The notes below the pieces were generated by a model. It saw only the letters and a list, made by a program, of their open reading frames with translations. It did not search any database and was not told where the DNA came from. DNA of 6,763 nucleotides, from contig JAESUA010000248.1 of the NCBI GenBank assembly GCA_016763255.1, forward strand, positions 1-6,763. Direction: 5' to 3'. The stretch is from Magnetovibrio sp. (GTDB lineage: Bacteria; Pseudomonadota; Alphaproteobacteria; Rhodospirillales; Magnetovibrionaceae). Below, one piece after another: positions 1 through 4,885 of this stretch. The position numbers were made by a program, and so were the translations under genes. Positions within the stretch are counted from its first letter, which is position 1; every line of letters starts with the position of its first letter.

Positions 1-1053
1 AACCATCGCATGTTGAATTCAGGTGAGCATCTACCCGAGATGTTTGTCGATTTGTGGAAGACCATATCCAAGGGTAAAATATGGAGTGGCGACATCAAGA
101 ACAAGACCAAGGATGGGGGCCATTATTGGGTCAATGCCACCATCATTCCGTTTCTAAATACAAAGGGGAAACCCTATAAATACGTCAGCATCCGCACCGA
201 TATCACCCGCAATAAAAAAATTGAAGCGTCCTTGCTGGCCAGCAAGGAGAAGTTGGAACACTATGTAACGGAATTGGACAGCTCGCGTTCAGTCTTGGAA
301 CGTCAAGCCATGGAACTTGTCGTTGTGGCGGAACGCGAAGCCTTTCTCAATCAGCAACTGAAGTACGAAGTCGATGTTAAAAATACGTTCTTTTCCATCA
401 TCTCCCATGATCTGAAAAGTCCCTTTACCTCCTTGTTGGGCATGACTCACGTGATGGCTCAATCAGCAGACATGTTTACCCACGAAAAAATGGTCGAATA
501 TGCACGTGACGTGAATGAGGCCGGGGAGCGGGTGTTTGAGCTTTTGCAAAATTTGTTGGAATGGTCACGGTTGCAGATGGACGGAGCCACAGTTGAACCG
601 CAAACGCTTTCGTTGGGTGAACAAGCGCAAGAAAGTTTTGATATTCTCAAACCTGTCGCGGTGGAAAAAGGCATTACGCTGAGCAATACAATCAGCGATT
701 CCACGGCCTATGCCGACCGGGACATGGTGCAGACGGTGATCCGCAACTTGGTGGCCAATTCCCTAAAATTTACCCCCTCTGGTGGGACCATTGAGGTGAG
801 CGCCGCAAACGGTGGTAATTCGGTTCAATTGACCGTATCCGATAGCGGCGTCGGCATGACGGCGGAGCAGGCCAAACATGTTTTTGCCCTGGATCAAAAA
901 ACCTCGACCATCGGCACCAATGGGGAAAGGGGGACTGGTTTGGGGTTGCCGCTGTGCAAAGATATGATCGAGCGCAACGGCGGGCGTATTTGGGTTGAAA
1001 CGGCACCGGGAAAGGGCGCGCAATTCCACTTTACGCTGCCCACTGGCAATTGA
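1..1053 (+). CDS. PAS-domain sensor histidine kinase (5'-truncated by window edge)
   Basis: This is the C-terminal part of a two-component sensor kinase, an enzyme that autophosphorylates on histidine and passes the phosphate to a response regulator. The frame is open from base 1, and the residues NHR before the first visible Met fit a PAS core, so the true start lies upstream. Counting from the Met at base 10: the end of a PAS domain with its PAC segment (1-66, ending IRTDIT), a probable coiled-coil linker (about 68-125), a HisKA dimerisation domain with H-box FFSIISHDLKSPF (phospho-acceptor His133), and a HATPase_c domain with N-box N246/N250, G1 box DSGVGM (278-283) and G2 box GERGTGLGL (306-314). 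All catalytic boxes look intact. No membrane segment is visible in this part and no receiver domain follows. No response regulator lies in the window, so its partner and signal are unknown. The stop TGA lies inside a tandem repeat. Confidence 0.94.
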   Translation, partial: NHRMLNSGEHLPEMFVDLWKTISKGKIWSGDIKNKTKDGGHYWVNATIIPFLNTKGKPYKYVSIRTDITRNKKIEASLLASKEKLEHYVTELDSSRSVLERQAMELVVVAEREAFLNQQLKYEVDVKNTFFSIISHDLKSPFTSLLGMTHVMAQSADMFTHEKMVEYARDVNEAGERVFELLQNLLEWSRLQMDGATVEPQTLSLGEQAQESFDILKPVAVEKGITLSNTISDSTAYADRDMVQTVIRNLVANSLKFTPSGGTIEVSAANGGNSVQLTVSDSGVGMTAEQAKHVFALDQKTSTIGTNGERGTGLGLPLCKDMIERNGGRIWVETAPGKGAQFHFTLPTGN

Positions 1054-1104
1054 AACATGGGCAACTGAAACACGGGTAACTGAAACATGGGCAACTGAAA
1101 AAAT
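1045..1104. repeat. Four tandem copies of a 15-bp unit spanning the kinase stop codon
   Basis: The units are GGCAATTGAAACATG (1045-1059), GGCAACTGAAACACG (1060-1074), GGTAACTGAAACATG (1075-1089) and the degenerate GGCAACTGAAAAAAT (1090-1104). The first unit begins in the last two codons of the histidine kinase (Gly-Asn-stop). Because 15 is a multiple of three, every unit repeats Gly-Asn-TGA in the kinase frame. The array occupies the whole 50-bp gap to the convergent dnaJ-like gene, whose stop codon starts at 1106 on the minus strand. No hairpin followed by a T-run is visible, so it does not look like an intrinsic terminator. Duplication of the kinase tail by replication slippage is the simplest explanation. 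Confidence 0.93.
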
Positions 1105-2036
1105 TACTGTGCTGCGGCGCGTTTTAAGGTTTCATTGCGCACCTTATAGGGCCGCTTGGCGATCCACTTTTTGATGAATTTTTTGAGTTCCGAAGATTCT
1201 CCATCGGGCAACACCACTTTCAGCGAAACATAATGATCGCCGCGCCCACCGATACCGGGGTCTTGGGTGTGGGGGCGGTGGATGCCTTTGGTCCTGAGGC
1301 GTAACTTGGTGCCGGTGTTGGAGCCTTCCGGCACCGTGACCATCATCAGGCCGTGGATGGTTTCAACCTCGATGCGCCCGCCAAGCAACGCTTCGGCCAG
1401 GGTCACCGCTTCTTCGCTGTATACGTTGAGGCCTTCGGTACTGAACTTGCCATCGTCTTGGATAAGGATTTCCACCAGCGCATCGCCAGCCTTGCCGCCA
1501 CCCAAGCCAGACATGCCTTGGCCCTTAAGGCGCAACACCTGGGCGTTTTCGGTGCCCATGGGGATGCGCACTTTTAACGTTTTTCCGGAGGTCATGCGCA
1601 CGGCCTTTTCCGTACCGCACGCCGCATCCAGGAAGGGAACTTTTAGGGTGTAATTGACGTCGGCACCTTTGGCCTTGATCGACTGGCGGGGGGGGTGAGC
1701 CCGTGCCGTGCGGTCTTTGAAAAAATTGTTGAACGGGTTTTTGCTGGCGCGCGCGCTGGCGTTGCGTTTGTAGGTCTCGTAGCCGTTAGGCGAGCCGCCA
1801 AAACCGGCCCGTCGGTTGCCCATAGCGTCAATTTCACCGGCATCGAGTTTGCGGCGTTTGCTGGGGTCTGACAACAGATCGTAAGCGGTCGAGATGTCTT
1901 TGAAGCGTTCTTCAGCGCGCATATCGCCGGGGCGGCGGTCCGGATGATGTTCGCGTGCCAGACGACGATAGGTCTTTTTGATATCATCTGCGCTGGCGCT
2001 ACGCGAAACGCCAAGGGTTCTGTATGGGTCGGTCAT
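1104..2036 (-). CDS. Class II (CbpA-like) DnaJ/Hsp40 co-chaperone
   Basis: A cytoplasmic Hsp40 co-chaperone, expected to deliver unfolded clients to DnaK and stimulate its ATPase. The 310-residue protein begins with a J domain (about 3-68) carrying the invariant HPD motif at 31-33 and the second-half motif FKDISTAYDLLSDPSKR. A short linker (about 75-115) is rich in Gly, Asn, Phe and Arg but less glycine-rich than a classic G/F region. The DnaJ C-terminal substrate-binding region follows (about 124-280), with LKGQGMSGLGG and GGRGDHYVSLKVVLP as typical signatures. The four CXXCXGXG zinc-finger repeats of true DnaJ are absent and the length is close to that of CbpA (about 306 residues), so this is a type II protein and not the housekeeping DnaJ. 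The tail after 285 is strongly basic. The ATG directly follows the stop of the upstream lipoprotein gene (TAAATG); a GGAG lies 12 nt before the ATG, inside that gene, so translation is probably coupled. Confidence 0.94.
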   Translation of the reverse strand: MTDPYRTLGVSRSASADDIKKTYRRLAREHHPDRRPGDMRAEERFKDISTAYDLLSDPSKRRKLDAGEIDAMGNRRAGFGGSPNGYETYKRNASARASKNPFNNFFKDRTARAHPPRQSIKAKGADVNYTLKVPFLDAACGTEKAVRMTSGKTLKVRIPMGTENAQVLRLKGQGMSGLGGGKAGDALVEILIQDDGKFSTEGLNVYSEEAVTLAEALLGGRIEVETIHGLMMVTVPEGSNTGTKLRLRTKGIHRPHTQDPGIGGRGDHYVSLKVVLPDGESSELKKFIKKWIAKRPYKVRNETLKRAAAQ

Positions 2037-2561
2037 TTAAGTTACGAGCTCCGGTTCGTCGATGACCTGCCATTGTCCATCGGATGATTTGCAGGCGGTT
2101 CCGGTGGCGGTGCGATCTTCGCCTTCGACACTGACGGTGGTTTCAAATTGGCGGCAGTTTTCGCCTTTGTCGTTGGCGTAGACCTGGTCCGGGGTGATCG
2201 AGCCTGAGTTACCGCTGTCTGGATTGGACCAACTGACGGTTTGCCCGGGTTTGCCGTATTCCAAGGTGTCTTCGGTGGTGCGCTTGGAAAAATGTTTGTC
2301 GGTGCTGGTCATTTCTTTGGCGATGTCTCTGCCCCACATGGCACCCAGCGTCGCGCCAATGACGATGGCGACATTGCGGCCGGTGCCTTTGCCCATTTTA
2401 GAGCCAATGATGCCGCCGACGAGGCCGCCCACCACGGCCCCCATGGTTTCGGTCCGGTTGTCATTCCACGAACAGGCGCTGACACCCACCAGCAGCGCCG
2501 CCGCAAGGACGCCGCGCACCAGCGTAGAGCATGTATTGACGGGCTTTAGTGCCATCACCAT
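2037..2561 (-). CDS. Glycine-zipper outer-membrane lipoprotein, 17-kDa surface antigen (RT0821/Lpp0805-like) family
   Basis: A predicted 174-residue lipoprotein with a signal peptide: basic start (MVMALKPVNTCSTLVRG), hydrophobic core AAALLVGV and lipobox VSAC with the lipidated Cys at about residue 30. The residue after the Cys is Ser, not Asp, compatible with outer-membrane sorting. Next come two glycine-rich hydrophobic segments (about 39-59 with GGLVGGIIGSKMG, and 61-84), typical of the glycine-zipper 2TM domain of the Rickettsia 17-kDa antigen. The C-terminal domain has the family pattern Cys136...TATGTACKSSDGQW with Cys157, a possible disulfide pair. The frame is open to 2654, but the longer form would bury the signal peptide, so I start at 2561, where AAGAG lies 9 nt upstream; a second ATG two codons later (2555) is possible. 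The family's molecular role is poorly defined. It abuts the dnaJ-like gene with no spacing, implying one transcript. Confidence 0.9.
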   Translation of the reverse strand: MVMALKPVNTCSTLVRGVLAAALLVGVSACSWNDNRTETMGAVVGGLVGGIIGSKMGKGTGRNVAIVIGATLGAMWGRDIAKEMTSTDKHFSKRTTEDTLEYGKPGQTVSWSNPDSGNSGSITPDQVYANDKGENCRQFETTVSVEGEDRTATGTACKSSDGQWQVIDEPELVT

Positions 2562-2733
2562 GAGATAAAACTCTTGTTTGAACGTTCTTAAATTCTGTGG
2601 CCGAAGACGCTGCCTTGTTATATGTAGGGTTACAAGGCGTGCACACCACGGCAATTTTGATTACAACGCATCTATGGTAAATATCGTCTTAACGAGGGGT
2701 GAAAATTCCCCGAATTAAACAGTAGGTTCGCAG
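2562..2733. promoter_or_regulatory. Divergent intergenic region between the lipoprotein-dnaJ unit and pdxH
   Basis: This 172-bp gap must contain the start signals for both divergent units. For the minus strand, a TATAAC box (2622-2617) is the best -10 candidate, but its -35 is poor. It overlaps an inverted repeat, GCCTTGT (2612-2618) and ACAAGGC (2632-2638), with a 13-bp spacer. For the plus strand, TTGATT (2657-2662) with TAAATA (2678-2683) at 15-bp spacing is a weak candidate for pdxH. A small GGGG/CCCC hairpin (2696-2711) lies in the predicted pdxH leader. These are by-eye matches to sigma-70 boxes, which may not apply well in this lineage. Confidence 0.35.
2612..2638. repeat. Inverted repeat GCCTTGT-N13-ACAAGGC, candidate operator
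   Basis: Two perfect 7-bp arms are separated by 13 bp, giving a centre-to-centre distance of 20 bp, about two helical turns. That is the geometry expected for a dimeric helix-turn-helix repressor. The left arm overlaps the best -10 candidate for the lipoprotein-dnaJ unit (TATAAC on the minus strand). The sequence symmetry is direct observation; the operator role is inference, and no regulator gene is nearby. Confidence 0.4.
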
Positions 2734-3327
2734 ATGACCAGCATTCCCACCGATGCCAATCCGCTTGATTTGTTTCAAGAATGGCTAAGCCTGGCTGAAG
2801 ACAAAGAACCCAACGACCCCAATGCGATGGCCCTGGCGACGGTGGATCAAGACGGCATGCCGTCGGTACGCATGGTGTTGCTGAAGGGCCATGACGATCG
2901 TGGTTTTGTGTTTTACACCAACCTGGGCAGCCAAAAGGCGCAAGAGCTTGTCGCCAATCCCAAGGCTTCACTTTTGTTTCATTGGAAAAGCCTGCGCCGC
3001 CAAGTGCGCATTTCCGGTGCGGTGAAAGCGGTCAGCGATGTCGAGGCCGACGAATATTATGCATCGCGTCATCGCGATTCACGCATCGGCGCATGGGCAT
3101 CAAAACAATCACAGCCGCTTGATGGCATGTTCGAACTGGAAGGCCGGGTCGCTAAATACGCCGCCAAGTTCGCCATTGGTGAGATTTTGCGGCCAGATTT
3201 TTGGTCGGGTTTTCGCATCAAACCGGCGCGCATCGAATTTTGGCATGATCGGCCATTTCGCTTGCACGAACGGGTGGTGTATATTCAGGGCGTGGATGGT
3301 TGGGAAAAAGAACGCCTCTATCCTTAA
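2734..3327 (+). CDS. pdxH: Pyridoxamine 5'-phosphate oxidase
   Basis: An FMN-dependent, cytoplasmic, dimeric enzyme that oxidises pyridoxamine or pyridoxine 5'-phosphate to pyridoxal 5'-phosphate, the last step of de novo PLP synthesis and of salvage. The 197-residue protein matches the family throughout: RMVLLK (46-51), [23 protein letters not shown] (80-95), [16 protein letters not shown] (111-126), [18 protein letters not shown] and the terminal RLYP. Residues known from E. coli PdxH are present at a constant offset of 21: Lys72 as Lys51, Tyr129 as Tyr108, Arg133 as Arg112, Ser137 as Ser116, and Arg197/His199 as Arg176/His178. The protein is thus a gap-free match that lacks only about 21 N-terminal residues of the E. 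coli protein, and should be active. A weak AGG lies 8 nt before the ATG. The metal transporter follows 21 bp after the stop on the same strand, so the two are probably co-transcribed. Confidence 0.97.
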   Translation: MTSIPTDANPLDLFQEWLSLAEDKEPNDPNAMALATVDQDGMPSVRMVLLKGHDDRGFVFYTNLGSQKAQELVANPKASLLFHWKSLRRQVRISGAVKAVSDVEADEYYASRHRDSRIGAWASKQSQPLDGMFELEGRVAKYAAKFAIGEILRPDFWSGFRIKPARIEFWHDRPFRLHERVVYIQGVDGWEKERLYP

Positions 3328-3339
3328 GAGCATGAGGCG
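3313..3339 (+). promoter_or_regulatory. Hairpin spanning the pdxH stop and the ribosome-binding site of the metal transporter
   Basis: CGCCTC (3313-3318, in the last codons of pdxH) is a perfect complement of GAGGCG (3334-3339). The right arm contains GAGG, the only Shine-Dalgarno-like sequence before the transporter ATG at 3349. In the mRNA this 6-bp stem, with a 15-nt loop that holds the pdxH stop codon, would hide the ribosome-binding site unless a ribosome finishing pdxH opens it. This is a typical layout for translational coupling. A competing CTCT/AGAG pairing (3316-3319 with 3327-3330) is also possible. The pairing is seen in the sequence; its effect is inferred. Confidence 0.45.
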
Positions 3340-3348
3340 CAAGTTATT

Positions 3349-4284
3349 ATGAACGATAGCATCACACCTTCTTCACCAAAACAACTCGACCGCGAAGCGG
3401 CGGGGCGCTTGATGCGCCTTGCGACCTATGCCGCGGTAGGCATGGCGACGACCTTGATTGTGGTGAAGTTTGCCGCTTGGCTGATGACCGACAGCGTTAG
3501 TTTGCTCTCAACCTTGATTGATTCGTTCCTCGATGTCGCGGCTTCGACGGTGAATTTATTGGCCGTACGCCACGCCCTGGAACCGGCGGATGAAGAGCAT
3601 CGCTTTGGTCACGGCAAGGCCGAAAGCTTGGCCGGGTTGGCTCAAGCGGCGTTTATTTCCGGCTCGGCGGTGTTTTTGTTGTTGCAAGCCGGGGAACGGC
3701 TTTTTAATCCCAGCGATATCACCAACACCAACATCGGTTACGCCGTGATGGCATTTTCCATCGTCGCCACCATTGCCTTGGTGGTGTTTCAAAAATACGT
3801 CGCCAAGCGCACTCAATCTTTGGCGATTAGCGCCGATAGTGCGCATTACACGATGGATATACTGGTCAATATTGCGGTCATCGTGTCGTTGTTTTTGGCC
3901 AGTGAGTTGGGCTGGCAACTGGCCGATCCGCTGTTTGCCATCGCCATCGCGTTTTACATCCTGCATGGGGCCTATGAAATCGGCGCGGCGGCCTATGATG
4001 TGTTGATGGATCGTGAATTGCCCGATGAAGACCGCGCCAACATCCACAACCTCGCCAGGGCTCATCCCCAGGTGATCAGCCTGCACGATCTGCGCACCCG
4101 CCAGTCGGGGCCGGATGTGTTCATTCAAATGCACCTGGAAATGAACGGTGAATTGAGCCTTTTGGAGGCCCATTCCATCGCCGAAGCGGTGATGGATACG
4201 GTTCAAGAAGCCTATCCGCGCGCCGAGGTGTTGATCCACCAAGATCCCACCGGCATCGAAGAACCCCGCGCTTTTGAGGATTGA
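3349..4284 (+). CDS. fieF: Cation diffusion facilitator, FieF/YiiP-type divalent metal exporter
   Basis: An inner-membrane proton-coupled exporter of divalent metals (Zn2+, possibly Fe2+ or Cd2+). The 311-residue protein has a six-helix membrane domain (about 25-215) and a cytoplasmic C-terminal domain. All metal sites known from E. coli YiiP/FieF are recognisable: site A, Asp58, Asp62, His166 and Asp170 (DSFLD and HYTMD, offset 13 from Asp45/Asp49/His153/Asp157); site B, Asp81, His84 and His88 (DEEHRFGHGK); and the dimer-interface site C, His246, His262, His297 and Asp299 (offset 14). The DD-HD arrangement of site A fits the Zn/Cd/Fe-handling group. The N-terminus is about 13 residues longer than YiiP. 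A later Met22 (codon at 3412) would cut close to the first helix, so the ATG at 3349 is preferred even though its GAGG is a long 11 nt away. The real substrate cannot be fixed from sequence. The stop codon lies inside the terminator stem. Confidence 0.93.
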   Translation: MNDSITPSSPKQLDREAAGRLMRLATYAAVGMATTLIVVKFAAWLMTDSVSLLSTLIDSFLDVAASTVNLLAVRHALEPADEEHRFGHGKAESLAGLAQAAFISGSAVFLLLQAGERLFNPSDITNTNIGYAVMAFSIVATIALVVFQKYVAKRTQSLAISADSAHYTMDILVNIAVIVSLFLASELGWQLADPLFAIAIAFYILHGAYEIGAAAYDVLMDRELPDEDRANIHNLARAHPQVISLHDLRTRQSGPDVFIQMHLEMNGELSLLEAHSIAEAVMDTVQEAYPRAEVLIHQDPTGIEEPRAFED

Positions 4285-4331
4285 CCAAATAAAAACGGCC
4301 CCGCTTGAAGCAGGGCCGTTTTTATTTGGTC
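4283..4331. terminator. Strong bidirectional Rho-independent terminator
   Basis: Two 22-base arms (4283-4304 and 4310-4331) pair at 21 of 22 positions around a TTGAA loop; the single mismatch is near the loop. The core is GC-rich (ACGGCCC/GGGCCGT). It is flanked by an A-tract on the left and a T-tract (TTTTTATTT) on the right, so it reads as a terminator from either strand. It sits between the converging fieF and DUF2892 genes, 13 bp from the stop of the latter. The fieF stop TGA (4282-4284) overlaps the outer base pairs of the stem. Confidence 0.93.
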
Positions 4332-4344
4332 GCTCGTCTTTGGC

Positions 4345-4551
4345 TCAGCTGAACGCTTGGCCCGGCTTGGCGCCGAGTTTTTTCAAGATGATCGCCAGCG
4401 GGCAGAACTTGGTGAAGGCCGCTTGAAAAAGGTTGAGGCCGACAAACGCCGGGACCGCCAGCCAGAGTATTTCCTGGGTGACATAAAAAGCGCCCAATCC
4501 GGCCCAGATGACGGTGCCGGCGAATGCCATAACAATACGATCGATGCTCAT
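4345..4551 (-). CDS. Small inner-membrane protein, DUF2892 / YgaP-like transmembrane domain
   Basis: A 68-residue protein made almost entirely of two hydrophobic helices (about 5-24 and 27-46) followed by a short basic tail. The motif [25 protein letters not shown] (37-60), with FCP at 49-51, is characteristic of DUF2892 proteins, also found as the membrane part of the rhodanese YgaP. Here it stands alone, without a rhodanese domain. The frame allows an ATG six codons earlier (4569), but AAGGAG (4563-4558) lies inside that extension and is 6 nt from the ATG at 4551; the protein from that ATG (MSIDRIV) also matches the usual family start. The function of stand-alone members is not established; a link to sulfur or stress physiology is sometimes suggested by context but nothing here supports it. 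It converges on fieF across a shared terminator. Confidence 0.88.
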   Translation of the reverse strand: MSIDRIVMAFAGTVIWAGLGAFYVTQEILWLAVPAFVGLNLFQAAFTKFCPLAIILKKLGAKPGQAFS

Positions 4552-4557
4552 AGTGAA

Positions 4558-4563
4558 CTCCTT
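4558..4563 (-). promoter_or_regulatory. Shine-Dalgarno AAGGAG that fixes the DUF2892 start
   Basis: On the minus strand AAGGAG is followed by the 6-nt spacer TTCACT and then ATG. It is the strongest ribosome-binding site in the window and selects the start at 4551 over the in-frame ATG at 4569, which lies upstream of it. Confidence 0.8.
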
Positions 4564-4640
4564 GTTCATTTAGATGTCAGTTTGCTCAGCGCGTGACTAA
4601 AATTGGGGCCGGGCAGGTTCATGTTCACCGGAGGACATAC

Positions 4641-4679
4641 CGGTTGGGTATTAATTGTGTTGTGCGCACTATAATCAAT
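4641..4679. promoter_or_regulatory. Candidate overlapping divergent promoters around GTGCGCAC
   Basis: On the plus strand TATAAT (4670-4675) is a perfect -10, with TTGGGT (4644-4649) 20 bp upstream as an imperfect, over-spaced -35. On the minus strand TTGATT (4678-4673) and ATTAAT (4655-4650) sit 17 bp apart and could drive the DUF2892 gene. The palindrome GTGCGCAC lies in the spacers of both. The long 20-bp spacing with an internal palindrome resembles promoters activated by MerR-family proteins, but that is only a resemblance. Confidence 0.3.
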
Positions 4680-4772
4680 CCAGGCGGGTTGGTGGCAGTA
4701 TCCGGGTGCTACACCCATCAGCGAGAGGGATTTATTTTGTTGCACTTGTAAGCTTATGGTGAGTTTAAGTTG

Positions 4773-4802
4773 TTGCTAATTTAGTAAATGCTTATATATA
4801 AA
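4773..4802 (+). promoter_or_regulatory. Candidate sigma-70-like promoter for the RND operon
   Basis: TTGCTA (4773-4778) is followed after 16-18 bp by overlapping -10 candidates TATATA (4795-4800) and TATAAA (4797-4802). Transcription would start near 4807-4810, giving a leader of about 75-80 nt before the adaptor ATG. The surrounding tract is the most AT-rich of the window, which supports promoter location, but the exact boxes are a visual estimate. Confidence 0.4.
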
Positions 4803-4858
4803 GCAAGTGTGCATATTCGCGATTGTATGAAATTCGTGATATATCAAGCCATAAGCAT
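4788..4858. repeat. Inverted repeat ATGCTTAT / ATAAGCAT flanking the RND operon start region
   Basis: ATGCTTAT (4788-4795) has a perfect inverted copy ATAAGCAT (4851-4858), with centres 63 bp apart, roughly six helical turns. The first copy overlaps the -10 candidate and the second lies in the predicted leader. Between them are two near-identical direct repeats, ATTCGCGAT (4815-4823) and ATTCGTGAT (4832-4840), 17 bp apart. These may be paired regulator sites; with 8-9 bp units in an AT-rich tract, chance is also possible. Confidence 0.35.
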
Positions 4859-4885
4859 AATTCCTTTGCCTTAAAGAGGTTCCCC

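Larger units (their letters stand above)
4552..4885. other. 334-bp non-coding region upstream of the RND operon
   Basis: No convincing gene is present. The region holds start signals for two divergent transcripts and becomes AT-rich towards the efflux operon. Going left to right, it contains the DUF2892 leader; an ACCGG/CCGGT inverted repeat (4627-4644, 8-bp spacer); an 8-bp palindrome GTGCGCAC (4662-4669) next to a consensus TATAAT (4670-4675, plus strand); a 5-bp hairpin with a CTA loop (4704-4716); TAAGCTTA (4749-4756); the likely efflux promoter (4773-4802); and several short repeats in the predicted leader (4788-4858). A 15-codon open frame (4827-4874) ends at the adaptor ribosome-binding site. 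No match to a riboswitch class that I know was recognised. Confidence 0.6.

Noticed and set aside
2194..2568. Plus-strand open frames opposite the lipoprotein gene
   Set aside because: The minus-strand reading has a full signal peptide, lipobox and glycine-zipper pattern; the opposite frames show only composition bias.
2562..2654. N-terminal extension of the lipoprotein by 31 codons
   Set aside because: It would place a non-hydrophobic, Arg-rich segment before the signal peptide and would cover the likely promoter; the ATG at 2561 has an AAGAG at good distance.
2696..2711. GGGG/CCCC hairpin before pdxH as a regulatory RNA
   Set aside because: Four base pairs with an 8-nt loop are too weak evidence alone, and no FMN or other riboswitch signature is present nearby.
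3556..4242. 228-codon open frame on the minus strand
   Set aside because: Antisense to the fieF-type exporter, whose metal-binding residues are all intact in the plus frame; the antisense product has a low-complexity His/Gln/Arg-rich composition.
4621..4674. 17-codon open frame for a hydrophobic peptide (MFTGGHTGWVLIVLCAL)
   Set aside because: It has only a poor AGG close to the ATG, overlaps promoter-like sequence at its end, and is short enough to arise by chance.
4704..4716. GGGTG-CTA-CACCC hairpin as a terminator or riboswitch part
   Set aside because: The stem is only 5 bp, no T-run follows directly, and the surroundings lack the conserved core of any riboswitch class I can recall.
4823..4885. 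TTG start of the adaptor 21 codons upstream
   Set aside because: There is no ribosome-binding site before it, and the added residues precede a normal signal peptide that begins at the ATG at 4886 with AGAGG 6 nt upstream.
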